Assembly (NCBI GenBank): GCA_001839685.1 | Contig: MLAK01000627.1 | Span: forward strand, 41,848-105,847 | DNA from: Tritrichomonas foetus | Taxonomy: Eukaryota; Parabasalia; Tritrichomonadida; Tritrichomonadidae | Direction: 5' to 3' | DNA length: 64,000 nt | In this document: positions 39,292-50,600 of the stretch, piece after piece | Numbering within the stretch: the stretch's first letter is position 1 | Layout: the number at the start of each line of letters is the position of its first letter | Notes under the pieces: generated by a model | The model's input: only the letters and a program-made list of their open reading frames with translations | Told to the model about the DNA's origin: nothing | Database searches by the model: none | Program-made: the position numbers and the translations under genes

Positions 39292-42072
39292 TTATGAATA
39301 CTGGGTTACATATTCATCCTCGTTTTGGATTGTCGATCCTGAATCACCAGGAATTTCTGCTCTAATGAGTGCCACTGTACATGAAGTCTCTTTGGTAACA
39401 GATTCATCAAAAAGTTTAATTTCTAATGGATTCAGTCTTCCGTAAGCCAATAAAAAGTCTTTAATTAGTTGAACAAACTCATTTTTACTGTTGGCGAAGG
39501 ATCTCAATGAAACAGCAAAGTGCATTGAGACATCAGCATCACCAACAGATTCGCTAATCGCTTCAACAACGAGTTGGTCGATGAAAGGATTCAAGGTTGA
39601 GTTTCTGATATGTTTTTTATAAATCGAAAATAGCACTTTAATTAAATGCACAATCATCTCTTTATGAAGTTCGTCAAAGAGAGACGCAAAAACTGCCCGG
39701 ATTATATGTGGCTGCCAATGAATCAGAAATTGCGGATCTTTCTTTCTTGAAATTATTTCGCGGAGCAAATAAGTAGCAGATTTACTGATGAGAATGTCGG
39801 GATTTGGCAGAGATGCACAGGCTCCACCAACAACAACATTTTCTTCATGATCTTTCAGGCCAGCAATGGTGAAGAATTCAAAGAACGATTGTTGGGGGTT
39901 TCCTGCCATTCGTTGAACAAATATTTGTGCAAAATTATCTCGATAATCATCAAGGCCACGATGAATTTGATACATCATATTAAACGCATCGAGAATTACT
40001 GTATCATGGCCGGTAACTGTTGATACTAAGTGAATAAATTTATCTATTACTTTTCGACATAATGAAAATGGAGCGGATCTAACTGATGATGCAAAAACAG
40101 AAATGAGATCAGAAAATTGTGAAGATAACTGTTCTGCTGAATTCGTAGATAGTTGACTAGACTGTGCCGATTCACGGATATATTTCATAGCATTTAAAAG
40201 AGGTGCCCAGAGTTGCTTGGAAATGATATATGAGCCAAGTATAGAAATAGATGAAATAGACCAGGCTGCTTGTGCACCAACAATTATCAGATGTAAATCT
40301 CCTGACATTAAAGGAATAGTTGCAATATTTGTTAGTCGTTCAATATATTCACTTTTGGCTTGCGGTGGTGTTGATAAGATCACCTTAGCTAAAATTCGAC
40401 AAAGTCTGGAGAAATTATCTTTGTTTAATTTAATTGGTGATGCACAGTCGAATAAAAGATCAATAAATTGCTTGTTTCGCGTTATGACATCAGGAACAGC
40501 CGATGCAACATGATTTAAAGCAAAAAGAACAGTTGCATGAAAATCTGAATCGGAATTTTGATACAAAAAAGTGAATGTGAGTTGTTGTAAAGCTTGAATT
40601 AATAATTCTTGGCTTTGAAGAAGACAAGTATTTCTAGAAATTGAATATAAAACTGCCGAAATAACATTCAAGTCAGTTGAATTTATAGAACTTTCAATAA
40701 TTTGGCCAAGTTTTGGAAACAGTTCATTGTTTCGAGCAAGTCCAACTGCGAAACATAGAGACAAATTAGGAGGTTGGTTCATTATGAAACTTAATGTTTC
40801 TTGGGGGATAATTTTCATTAGAGATTTAAAAGATGATGCAGTTAATGGTGATATAAGCCTTGACAATTGTGAAGAACAAGGAAGAAGCTCATAAAAAGTT
40901 GTAACAACTAAAGGGAGAAGGGGTGAAATTAATTGTTGAAATTGAGGGGAATTTGATGAAACGAAAACTTCAAGAACTTCATTCCAAAGATTCCAAAAAG
41001 ATTCACAAAATTCATCACGTGGTGCGAGAACCAAAGAAGTTTGGAAAATTTTTTGGAGATTTGATAGATTGTTTGTATTAGAGAAATTTTCCTGATTATT
41101 TAAAATTTCTGTGGGTGAATTGTTTTCGGTGATGTAAGGAATGATAATTTTCATAAAATTCTTTAAAAATAAACAAGAAAATTGATGAAATGATGATTCC
41201 ATTGATATATTTGATGATTCTCTTTGAACAATTAAAGATACCATTGGTTGAATTAAGTGTGCCAAAAAAATATTAGGTGAAAAAAGTATTGCTATTGATT
41301 TTAAAGCTTGTTCAGCATAGTCATCAATAACAGCAAAATTAGTGAACAAAAATGATGAAAAATTGATAGCCATTTCTGGATTATGTCCAATAACAGCACA
41401 AAAAGCTTCAGAAAACTCTAAAAATGAATGAATAATGCCTGGTGAAAACAAATTTTCGAGAACAATGGAAAGAACATCAGGAATTTGTTGCATAAAATAG
41501 CTTGTGACTACAATTCTCCTTTTCAATGTGATTTTTGTAGAATTGTCGAGAAGTTTTAAAAAGTATGAAAGAATCATGAAAACATGAATTGTATGACTTT
41601 CATTTTTCATTGTTAGAAATTGTTTTAGTTGTGGCAAAAAGTCAGCCCAATTTTCAGGCCATTCATTGAAAAGAATTTTGGCTATTATTTGATCAAGCTT
41701 ATCTTTAATCCTATTATTATCAATTTTCTTCATTGCCAGATGTACATTTGAATTACTCAAATTTTGGGCATGATTTAAAGAAATTTCTTCATTTGGTTGA
41801 AAAGTGAGATGAAAAATGATATTTTTAATTTCATCTAAAGCTGATCTTTCGTATCGGAACCAAGAGTCTATTGAATACAAAACAACGCAACTTATGAAAA
41901 AGCGTAAATTTTCGGATATTTCAGGATCAGCCAAAATCCGGACTGCATCAATCAAAACGCCGTTTGTGTTCTGCCATGCGGAAAAGAAGTTTACTGCATC
42001 CTGCTGCTGTTCGATGGATCCATTTATCATTGAATTTGCTGCTGCTTCCAGGACTGGTTTCGAGATTTCCAT
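39292..42072 (-). CDS. importin-beta/exportin superfamily protein (TNPO3/importin-13-like)
   Basis: 926 residues made of HEAT-like helical pairs throughout. The N-terminus (about 1-80) resembles the importin-beta N-terminal domain: an initial helix with repeated Gln (INGSIEQQQDAVNFFSAWQ), then LRFFISCVVLYSIDSWF, as in karyopherins where a Trp-containing A helix of the second HEAT repeat follows. Length fits the 900-1000 residues of TNPO3, importin-13 and Xpo-type receptors, which carry cargo through nuclear pores with Ran-GTP. Which cargo, and whether it is an importer or exporter, cannot be told. The gene reads in one frame from an ATG at 42072 to a stop preceded by an acidic tail (IQNEDEYVTQYS). 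Confidence 0.7.
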   Translation of the reverse strand: MEISKPVLEAAANSMINGSIEQQQDAVNFFSAWQNTNGVLIDAVRILADPEISENLRFFISCVVLYSIDSWFRYERSALDEIKNIIFHLTFQPNEEISLNHAQNLSNSNVHLAMKKIDNNRIKDKLDQIIAKILFNEWPENWADFLPQLKQFLTMKNESHTIHVFMILSYFLKLLDNSTKITLKRRIVVTSYFMQQIPDVLSIVLENLFSPGIIHSFLEFSEAFCAVIGHNPEMAINFSSFLFTNFAVIDDYAEQALKSIAILFSPNIFLAHLIQPMVSLIVQRESSNISMESSFHQFSCLFLKNFMKIIIPYITENNSPTEILNNQENFSNTNNLSNLQKIFQTSLVLAPRDEFCESFWNLWNEVLEVFVSSNSPQFQQLISPLLPLVVTTFYELLPCSSQLSRLISPLTASSFKSLMKIIPQETLSFIMNQPPNLSLCFAVGLARNNELFPKLGQIIESSINSTDLNVISAVLYSISRNTCLLQSQELLIQALQQLTFTFLYQNSDSDFHATVLFALNHVASAVPDVITRNKQFIDLLFDCASPIKLNKDNFSRLCRILAKVILSTPPQAKSEYIERLTNIATIPLMSGDLHLIIVGAQAAWSISSISILGSYIISKQLWAPLLNAMKYIRESAQSSQLSTNSAEQLSSQFSDLISVFASSVRSAPFSLCRKVIDKFIHLVSTVTGHDTVILDAFNMMYQIHRGLDDYRDNFAQIFVQRMAGNPQQSFFEFFTIAGLKDHEENVVVGGACASLPNPDILISKSATYLLREIISRKKDPQFLIHWQPHIIRAVFASLFDELHKEMIVHLIKVLFSIYKKHIRNSTLNPFIDQLVVEAISESVGDADVSMHFAVSLRSFANSKNEFVQLIKDFLLAYGRLNPLEIKLFDESVTKETSCTVALIRAEIPGDSGSTIQNEDEYVTQYS

Positions 42073-42832
42073 TTGGATTTCTGAAGAATCAGTTTTCAGA
42101 TTCTGGTAAACTTTTTCTTATGGAAAAAACTTTTCACGACTATTTGTGATGATCAGAATTGAATAAATCCTTTCAAAAAAGTATAAAATTTATAAACAAA
42201 TGGTTAAAAAGTTATGAACCAAATACAAATTTGAATTAAATTCTATGTCATAGAATTGGTCAAGCTAAAATTCAATACAAGAACTGACCCAAAAAATCTA
42301 AACCCTCAACTACCTAATGTTTTCTCCCAATAAATCATGATAGTATATAAAATAAACATAATTAGTACCTTCTCGTTTTTTTAGTGTTGACAATCTTTTT
42401 TGAATACTAATGTCAACAGATTAGACATCAAAGATTGTCTACAACTTTTTAAATATAATTTTTTCTGAATTAATCGATAGGCATCAGAAAAAATTGTTAA
42501 CAATGGTTGAAGAGAATAAATTGGTTGAAGATGATAAGAACGTTGATTGCATTATTCATCAAGATCGAAGCGATTCCCTTTTTCACATGTTTTCTTCACA
42601 TGAAAGTTATCTATCCTATCTTCGAATATCATTTCATGATGAACAATCTCTTTGATTATGAAGTGACTTCACTTCACCATAACGTATGAAACTCCTCATC
42701 AATGACGCCATATTTATCTGAGCAACACTAAATCTCTTTTCTCCAAATTACATCATGAGCAAAACTCCATCGAGTAAATTCAATTCTAAAAAGAAAAAAA
42801 AACATTATCATATTAATATTTAATTACAAACA
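42073..42832. other. intergenic, with one small open frame
   Basis: 760 bp between two minus-strand genes. A 50-codon plus-strand frame from ATG 42503 is listed separately; nothing else was recognised. Confidence 0.45.
42503..42655 (+). CDS. possible micro-protein
   Basis: A 50-residue frame, acidic and protein-like (MVEENKLVEDDKNVDCIIHQ), ending in TGA. A one-base frame change at the stop would extend it by about 13 residues (FDYEVTSLHHNV). No family or initiator site is recognised. Weak candidate. Confidence 0.25.
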   Translation: MVEENKLVEDDKNVDCIIHQDRSDSLFHMFSSHESYLSYLRISFHDEQSL

Positions 42833-44245
42833 TTATAATTTATCCCCGAAAAAGGATGTACTAATCTCTTCTATAGATCCATGAATTTTAGTAAGTAAGT
42901 TATTAATGTTGTTCATATGATTCGGATCATCGATATCATTTTTTGATTTTTTGTGTTTCAGCTGATTTATTTTTTCAAGATTTTTTTGATATTGCAAATT
43001 CATTGAATATATTTGATTTTGATAATAATTTTGCTTATCGTTTGCTGATAATTTAATTATATTATATTGTTGCTTTAAATCATTTACTTGGCATCTTAAT
43101 TGGAACATTTGTTGATTTAATGTAAATTCTAGTTGTTGATTAGAGTTTGTTAATAAATAATCATCATTTTCAGAAATTGTACTACTTGAATTACTTTCAG
43201 CATCATTTTCTGACTCTATTGGCTCAAATTTCTTTGGTTTAGGAAGATTATTTACTCTCTCAATTTCCGCTAAAATTATTTGGGTTTCTGATCTAGATTT
43301 ATCTAATTGGGCTCTTAGATGTTCAATTTTATCATTATCTTTTCTATTTTTTTCTTGAAATGCCTTTATTTTATTTTGATACTCTTCTGCTAATTTTTGT
43401 TCTTTTTGATATTGTTTATATGCGTTTAATTCAATTTTTCTTCTTTTGTTAGAATTTTCGCTAAATTTCATATCAACTAAATCATCATTTTGATTAGCCA
43501 TTTGGGTTAGTTCTTCAATTTCTTTTTTCAATTCTTTTATTCCAGTCATATTTAGATTTGACTGCATTTCTGTCGCTTTGATGATTTCTTTAAGTGCGAT
43601 TGAATTCATTTCATAATCAGGCTCGTTATTAATTTCTTTTATATGATTTTGAGCTGTTTTCAGGCGTTGATCGAGTCTTTGATTTTCTAATTGATTAGTT
43701 CTCCCTTGGAAATCAGTACTTACAGGTTCGGTTATTTTTGGAGCCTTTAATTTCACATCATTAAAATCATATGTTGAAATAATCAAATCTGATTCTTTGA
43801 TATAATCAGCTCTTTTTATTTCTTCGTTTGCGATTCTTTTTTCAAGCGTGATACATAGTGCTTTTAAGGCGCAAGCTGCCCTTTTGGTTTCTGCAAATTT
43901 ATTCATCAAATCTTCAAATCTCATTGTATGATTTTGACTACTGTAATATTGCGTTTGTGCTCGTATAAATGCTATTTCGGCTGGTCTTACGGTATCGATT
44001 TGAATTCGTTTTAATTCTTCAGCAAGTGCGGATTTTCGTTTTAACAAGATGGAAATCGATGATTTTAATTCGGCCAAATATCCAGGCGGTGGTTTTTGAA
44101 AAAATAATCTAGGTGGTGATGGTGAATTTTCGACAAGTGGCATACTAACGTTTGCCATAGGTTTTTGAGGGATTTCTGGACATTCTGATGTACCACTACT
44201 GTCTTTTAAGGTTACTTTGGTCCGAGTTTGATCAGAATCAGTCAT
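42833..44245 (-). CDS. coiled-coil protein, function unknown
   Basis: 470 residues from the ATG at 44245. The first 50 residues are Pro/Ser-rich (PQKPMANVSMPLVENSPSPP). Residues 55-150 and 190-340 form coiled coils, a Ser/Glu-rich break (ENDAESNSSSTISENDDYL) follows near 350-370, and a further coil runs to about 440. No membrane span, nuclear signal or catalytic motif is visible. Proteins of this build often belong to the cytoskeleton or basal body, but that is only an analogy. It is divergent from the Mob1 gene, with 144 bp between the two start codons. Confidence 0.75.
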   Translation of the reverse strand: MTDSDQTRTKVTLKDSSGTSECPEIPQKPMANVSMPLVENSPSPPRLFFQKPPPGYLAELKSSISILLKRKSALAEELKRIQIDTVRPAEIAFIRAQTQYYSSQNHTMRFEDLMNKFAETKRAACALKALCITLEKRIANEEIKRADYIKESDLIISTYDFNDVKLKAPKITEPVSTDFQGRTNQLENQRLDQRLKTAQNHIKEINNEPDYEMNSIALKEIIKATEMQSNLNMTGIKELKKEIEELTQMANQNDDLVDMKFSENSNKRRKIELNAYKQYQKEQKLAEEYQNKIKAFQEKNRKDNDKIEHLRAQLDKSRSETQIILAEIERVNNLPKPKKFEPIESENDAESNSSSTISENDDYLLTNSNQQLEFTLNQQMFQLRCQVNDLKQQYNIIKLSANDKQNYYQNQIYSMNLQYQKNLEKINQLKHKKSKNDIDDPNHMNNINNLLTKIHGSIEEISTSFFGDKL

Positions 44246-44389
44246 TTATTGTACGTTTAGGAAATTTCGTCATTCAATTTACATATTCAATTTTTTCTGA
44301 ATGATTTTATTCAATTCACAAAGTTATCTGAAAACTTTCACAAAAACTTGTCGTTGTGATCTTTCGATCGATTCACACAAATTACTTTC
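44246..44389. promoter_or_regulatory. compact divergent promoter region
   Basis: 144 bp between the coiled-coil gene (-) and Mob1 (+). On the Mob1 side TCACACAA (44373-44380) fits the initiator consensus with +1 at 44375, 15 nt before the ATG. No clear initiator is seen on the other side. Confidence 0.5.
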
Positions 44390-45043
44390 ATGAGTGTTCT
44401 AAAGAAGCTTTTTGGAATTAAATCGACAGACACATTTAAGCGTATCAAGAAGCCACCAAAGGGCAGTAAAATGTATTGTCTCCTTCAACACAAAAGAGCG
44501 ACATTAAATGCAGGCGATTTCACAGAAAGTATTAAAAAACCGCAAGACACAGATATTAATGATTGGTTTGCAGCAAATATCGTCGACTTTTATAACGAAA
44601 TGCAAATTGTTGTTGAAGACGTAATCAAGCATTGTACTGAGGAAAAATGTCCGAAGATGTCAGCAGGTCCCAAATATCAATATCTTTGGAAAGACAACGA
44701 GAGATACAAAACCCCAACTTTGGTGCCTGCTCACTTATATATTGAATTATTATTTAATTGGATTGATGAATTACTTGATGATCAATCGGTTTTCCCATCA
44801 GATTCACTGGTTCCATTTCCGAAGAATTTCAAAGATATCATTAAACAAATCTCAAAAAGGCTCTTTCGAGTTTATGCACATATTTATTATCATCATTTGG
44901 AAGATGTTCGAAATGCTGGCGTTGAGCCGCATTTTAATACAGCATTCCGTCATTTTTATGCATTTATTAGTGAGTTTAAATTGGTTCCACCACAGGAAAT
45001 TGAGCCATTGAATCAAGTTATTCAATCTTTTTCTAATGAATAA
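44390..45043 (+). CDS. Mob1/phocein-family kinase co-activator
   Basis: 217 residues, the normal length of Mob1. The zinc site is complete: C82 and C87 (HCTEEKCPKMSAG) with H164 and H169 (RVYAHIYYHHLE). Other family stretches are LNDWFAANIVDFYN-like sequence at 57-69, the GPKYQYLW motif (93-100), and FNTAFRHFYAFISEF near the C-terminus. Mob1 binds and activates NDR/LATS kinases in mitotic exit, cytokinesis and Hippo-type signalling. No odd features were noted except a basic, Lys-rich N-terminus in place of the usual TFRP segment. The stop is followed by A (TAAA). Confidence 0.95.
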   Translation: MSVLKKLFGIKSTDTFKRIKKPPKGSKMYCLLQHKRATLNAGDFTESIKKPQDTDINDWFAANIVDFYNEMQIVVEDVIKHCTEEKCPKMSAGPKYQYLWKDNERYKTPTLVPAHLYIELLFNWIDELLDDQSVFPSDSLVPFPKNFKDIIKQISKRLFRVYAHIYYHHLEDVRNAGVEPHFNTAFRHFYAFISEFKLVPPQEIEPLNQVIQSFSNE

Positions 45044-45423
45044 ATAATTTCGATAAAAAATGTATTTTTTCTCCAAACTTTTTCATTTTTGAATAAACTA
45101 TAGTTGTATGTATCTGCTTATTTTATTGATAGAATGCAAGTAGTATAAAGATGGTTAGTATAACAAAAAACGAAAAGTTGGGTTGTAAACTTTTTAAATC
45201 TTGGTCGCATCAAAGATTAAAAGAAAGATGATCGAATTGGACAAAAGACTAGCCAGCTCACCAATCCTGCTAAATATTATCTAATCATACAAAACAACAG
45301 ATAAAAAACTTTCTAAAATGTATTGGGCGGCTTTTCTAATTATGAATAATTGAGTTGATAGACAACAACATTGTGAGAATGGTGACCGATATCATATCAC
45401 ATGTCATTCATTTGGATGCTTTG
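45044..45423. other. intergenic
   Basis: 380 bp between two plus-strand genes; the GH47-like frame is open from 45355 but with no ATG until 45379. No structure was recognised. Confidence 0.45.
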
Positions 45424-46944
45424 ATGAGGCATAAAAACAATGTCACGAACTCAACGTTTTATCTAATTGCCGCAGAAGTTGCTTTAATCAGCATTATCTC
45501 TTTCGCCCTATTTTTTAAAGCGCCAAATCCATACAATAATAATATCAAACACGCTCGCCTTCACGAAATTAACCTCCGTCACATTTTCCAAAAAGAAAGT
45601 ATCACAAGTTCGTCTAAAACTGCGTTAAAAAGAGTGATTATTGATTCTTTTAACGAATATTTCGATAAATGTCAAACAAGCGATTTTCTGAAGCCGATTT
45701 CGGAAGAATGCGTTAACCAAAGTGGCCTCTCAATGACTCTCATTGATTCACTCGACACTTTGATTTTGATCAATGCAAATTCTGAGATTGAAAAAATCAA
45801 CAATTTTTTGAAAAATTCTTTCACGTGTAAATCAAACCGCTTTGTTCATACAAAAGATTTAATTGTGAACATTGTTGGCGGTTTAATCAGTGCTTACGCA
45901 TTAACATCAAATGAATTATATATATTGAAAGCTATTGAATGTGCTGATGTTTCAATTAATGCATTCAAAAATGATATTCCAAAGCCATTAGTGAACGGTT
46001 ATAAAAATACAGCCAAAGATTATCCATGGATTGATGGAACAACATTAAGCGAATCAAGTAGTTTCTTAATTGAGTTGAAAAGTCTTTCATGCTTAACCCA
46101 AAATGCAAAATATTCACATTTTGTTAATAATTATTTGCACTGTATTTCAAATTCACTTCGAGATAAAAATAAATTGGATTTATTTTGGTCAACAAACAAG
46201 TGCACTTCAATTGATCTCGGAAACAATGAGAAGAAAAATAATGATACAAAAGACGATTCCAACAAGAAAAACGAAGATCATTCAAAATTGAGAGGATTTT
46301 CTGTTTTTTCTGCGAATTTTATAGCTAACACTTTAAGATATCATATATTATATCCTTCTGAAGTGACAAAAACTCTAATCGATTGGTTTCATAATAATTT
46401 CGAAAATATTAATTTTAAAGATTTGATGAAAACAAATGATAGCCTTGATCCGCGTTTTGACATCTCATTTTGTCAACTAATTCCGTTGATCAGTCACATG
46501 AACTTTAATCATAATAATATAAATGATCAAAAATTAAATTCACTTTATAAAAAATTGAATGATAAATGCTTTGTAATGGCTCAAAACAGTCTTCCTGCAA
46601 TTTCTGCAAAAATAGAAAACAGATATGTGAAAGTTGATAATGATGGATTTAATTTTGATTCTTCGCTGATTGAAAATTATATAATTAACGGGTTGAATCA
46701 TAATCATAATTCTTATGCAAATAGAGAAAGAAACTACAATTCGATTTCTCATTTGAAATGTGGAAATGCACTTTGTGGTTTTTTGTCACAGTCTCAAAAA
46801 ATTCACAATGATTTCATGGATTCAATTGCAATCAGTAAATGGGCTAAATATTTACTTTTTAATAATGGAGAAATTGAATACAATTTGTTTATTTTTAATG
46901 AAGCGGGACACATCATTCCAAAATGTTCAGACACTCAAAAATGA
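45424..46944 (+). CDS. divergent glycoside hydrolase family 47 (class I alpha-mannosidase/EDEM-like) protein
   Basis: About 506 residues if started at ATG 45424; ATG 45379 is the alternative. The initiator-like TCATTCATT lies about 22 nt before 45424 and this start puts a membrane span at residues 11-31, giving a type II anchored enzyme of ER or Golgi, as usual for GH47. Family stretches include GLSMTLIDSLDTLILIN, IVNIVGGLISAYAL, GTTLSESSSFLIELKSL and the ending YNLFIFNEAGHIIP. The usual calcium-ligand ending FNTEAHP has lost its Thr, and the catalytic FETTIR motif before the GGL(L/I)SAY strand reads KDLIVN, with Asp where the acid Glu would be and Asn for Arg. An Asn/Lys-rich insert is near residues 280-300. 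It may be inactive or a lectin-like ER quality-control factor. Confidence 0.75.
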   Translation: MRHKNNVTNSTFYLIAAEVALISIISFALFFKAPNPYNNNIKHARLHEINLRHIFQKESITSSSKTALKRVIIDSFNEYFDKCQTSDFLKPISEECVNQSGLSMTLIDSLDTLILINANSEIEKINNFLKNSFTCKSNRFVHTKDLIVNIVGGLISAYALTSNELYILKAIECADVSINAFKNDIPKPLVNGYKNTAKDYPWIDGTTLSESSSFLIELKSLSCLTQNAKYSHFVNNYLHCISNSLRDKNKLDLFWSTNKCTSIDLGNNEKKNNDTKDDSNKKNEDHSKLRGFSVFSANFIANTLRYHILYPSEVTKTLIDWFHNNFENINFKDLMKTNDSLDPRFDISFCQLIPLISHMNFNHNNINDQKLNSLYKKLNDKCFVMAQNSLPAISAKIENRYVKVDNDGFNFDSSLIENYIINGLNHNHNSYANRERNYNSISHLKCGNALCGFLSQSQKIHNDFMDSIAISKWAKYLLFNNGEIEYNLFIFNEAGHIIPKCSDTQK

Positions 46945-47617
46945 GGATTTATTTTCGGTGATATTTTATTATTAGATTGTTGAATAAAATTATATATTGT
47001 TATCTTGGATCGAATGTTTTCTTTTTTTCCTTGTCTTTTGATACATTCTGAAAATCATCTTTATGCTTTCACTTTGTTGAATTCTTCAACAATAATTAAT
47101 ATTTTTTTATTTTAAGAATTGAGTGAAAAAATCTCTTTCCATAGAATTCGTCATCAAAACTGTCAAAATGAAATTGTGAAAAATGAGAATATAACATGAT
47201 ATTGAGATGAATTATTGGAATGATAGACTCAAATAACTAATATAAAGCTTGACTACTATAATTCCTGGATTTTTGGGAAAACAGTAGTACTGCTTATTTA
47301 TTGTAAGAAATAATAAAGCTGACAATTGGATGTCGCATTTATTCAAGTAGGTTGAAAAACGCACAATAATTATGCAAGTTATTTCGATAAAAGAAGCTTA
47401 CATAATGTTCATTGAGATGCTTACTCTTTTCAAAATACATAATAAGTCAATTTTGTTGTTCTATTCTGATCATTATGATAATGAAGAACGTTTATAAATA
47501 TTGATTATCGTATCTGAAATACGTATCGTCCATCTGAAACAACTATCGTCCATTCGAAACTAAGGAAATTTTAAGTGAACAGTGATTAAAACACTCACAA
47601 ATTTTCTAGATTTTTCA
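46945..47617. other. intergenic
   Basis: 670 bp between two plus-strand genes. It holds a short near-tandem pair (CGTATCGTCCATCTGAAAC and TATCGTCCATTCGAAAC, about 47521-47561) just upstream of the IFT139 gene. The IFT139 frame is open from 47582, but only from a GTG. Confidence 0.5.
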
Positions 47618-50600
47618 ATGGAGTGCTTCCAAGAACGCGCTTTTTATTACTGGAGGCATGGACTTTATGGTCATGTTGACGAAATATGCAGAATTGGTCT
47701 CGAAAGCAAACCCTCGAATCTTTTTTTAATCATGTACCGAGCCCTCGCAAAAGGGATAAATCGCGATACGGAAGGAGCCCTTGAATTATTAACAAAAATG
47801 GCGCAAAGGAGAGATTTGATTCTGTTGTATTGTGTTGCAATTTATTGCATTAAATCACGCCAAATTAATCGAGATGAAGCATTTTTAAAAAAATCCAAGG
47901 AAAGAATCAAAAAGCATTCAAATAATTCAAACCCACTTTCAGTTTATTATTCAGCAATGGTTGCTTGGTTTTTCAATGAAACCGAAATTATGAATGATCT
48001 TTTGAAATTGAGCAAGGAAAGTGAAACTGTCACACAATCAATGATAATATTGAATGCTTGGATTAGCCTAAGCAAACGTCACATTAAATATGCAATGTCA
48101 CTTTTTTCAAAGGTTCTTGAAGATCGAGCTAGATCTTTTGATATTTTAGCACTTTATGGAAAAGCAATTTGTTATTCATGCATGAAAGAGTATTCAGAAA
48201 GTGTTCAAGTTTATGCAAGAATTTTATCAAAATATGATTTTCCAGAACTACATCTTGAAAAGTGCAGGATTTATATTTTAATGGAAAGATGGGATTTTTC
48301 AATTTCACTTGCCAGTGAAATAAAAGAGAAAATTTTCTCACCACTAGAAGCAAATTTAATCGTAGCAGTAAATTCTCTTCTGAAAAGTAGCAGCGAACAA
48401 TATGTTTCTAATATACTTGATGACCTAGTGGATGACATTGAAAAATACGAAAGTTGTAATTGGTATTTTCAAATGAAAGTTGCATTTTCACTTGGAACTA
48501 TATGTAATCAAAATCTTTCCATTATTGATCGACTCTTACGATTTGCTGGAATATCTGCAGAAGCTTCAAACAAAAATTTAGTTTGTTGTTCAGTTCTTGG
48601 ATACATTCAATTACTTGCACACAATTATGTAGCAGCATTAAGCACTGTTCCAGATACTATGATTGGAAATCAATTAAACTCAATTGGAATTGAATTTCAA
48701 ATAAGATTATTAATTGATACTGGAAGATACTCAGAAGCACAAGATATGCTAGATTTGTATGGAATTATTAATTGTCCAGGATTAATTTTAACCACACTAC
48801 AAGCAAAAATAAATCGCAAAACCATTTATTCAAATGAATCGAATATAAAGCCACTTTTAATTTCACTTGAAGAACATTTAAAGCAATTTACAAATGATGA
48901 ACTTCCTTTTCAGAATGAAAATCCATTTGAACTTCGCTATGAACAATATATTGAATTTTTTATTAGATTTAGAGCTGATGTAATTATAGATGCACTCGAT
49001 GAACTTATTACATATAATTATTCAGGATCTTATGGCCCCACTAAAGAGATAGGTAATCAATTAATTAATATATTGGCACCAGTTGCTAAGGCAACACCTA
49101 ATTATGCACCATTTAATTATTTTATGGCAATTTTATATCAACTCAATAAAAAAATTGATGATTCACTTTTCCTTTTCGAAAAGGTTTTGGTAACACCTTC
49201 AGTTTTCCGATTGTCACATTGTTTGTTTCATACTGCAGAGATTTTTTATCAAAAGGGACAAGTTGAATTTGCTGCAACTTGTATCGAAGAAGCATCTGTT
49301 GATGATCCAACTTTAATTCAAGATTTGAATTTCGTTATTCTAAAGGCACAAGTAACTTCAACCGTCAAAGAAAACCTACAATATATGGCAAATTTAATTG
49401 ATACTTCACATCAACCTTTGATAAATTATATTAATTTTATAGATTTGTGTTTATCAGTTAATGATTATGTTATGGCTGAAAATTATATTAGGAATGCTTC
49501 ATTACACATAACTCATCCAAGTGATAAGGCTTTATTAATTCTTCGACAAGCTGTAGTTTTAGCAAGTAAAGGAAATTATGAAAAAGCATTTTCATCGCTT
49601 GAAGCACTTAAAAAGCATCAACGATATGCTGCAAAAGCAGTAGAAGCTCAAGCTGAAATTTATTATAAATTTTTACACGATTCTTCAAAATATGTTGCGA
49701 CTTATCATGAATATACCAAAAATAATCCAGTTCCATCTTCATATATGATGCTTGGTCGTTCACTAAAGAGACTTACTCAGTTTAATGAAGCAATTGATGC
49801 CTTTAAACAAGGAATTGATAATCATTCACCTGATGAAGCTTTATTAAAAGAATTAATTATGACTTATGTTTCAGCTAATAGGTTTGATGAAGCAGTAAAA
49901 CATTTTACAGGTCATGCACAAATGATGAGATCATCAAGTTTATTCTCTCTTGATTTCATTAAATTGATGATTCACATGAAAAGATACGAAGAAGCCTCAC
50001 AGTGTATTACACGGGTCATGCAAATCCTAAACCATGCTAATAAACTTGCACATTCAGGAATTTTATACCTTCATGGCTTAGTTGAAGAACATTCAAAAAA
50101 CTATCTTGTTTCAAATACTCACTTTTTGAATTCTATTTCACTTTATGAAGCAATCATTAAAGATAATACAGAAAATTCATTCATAAAAAGAATAAAAGAA
50201 ATAATGTCTACCATTACTTATGAAATTGGACAAAATTATATTAAGCTTCAAGAAAGAGAAAAAGCAATAGAATCATTTTACAAAGCGTTAGAATACAACC
50301 AATTAAATAGAACAGCTGTTGTTGCCTTATTCGATATGTTTAAAGGACGATATGACACAGAAAAGTGTAGGAAAGTATGCATGGATTATTTAGAAATTGA
50401 TCCGCAAAATGAAACAATCGCTCTTTTATTAACATCAACACAAACTACTGATTTACACGAAGCTATTCCTTATTTAACACACGTTTTGGATCAACATCCA
50501 ACATATTTTCGTACTTTGGTGAGACTCTGTGAAATTTGCGCAAGAAATGGCAGATTGAATACAGCAATTAATTATATGAAGAAAGCAAAAGCATTAGGAG

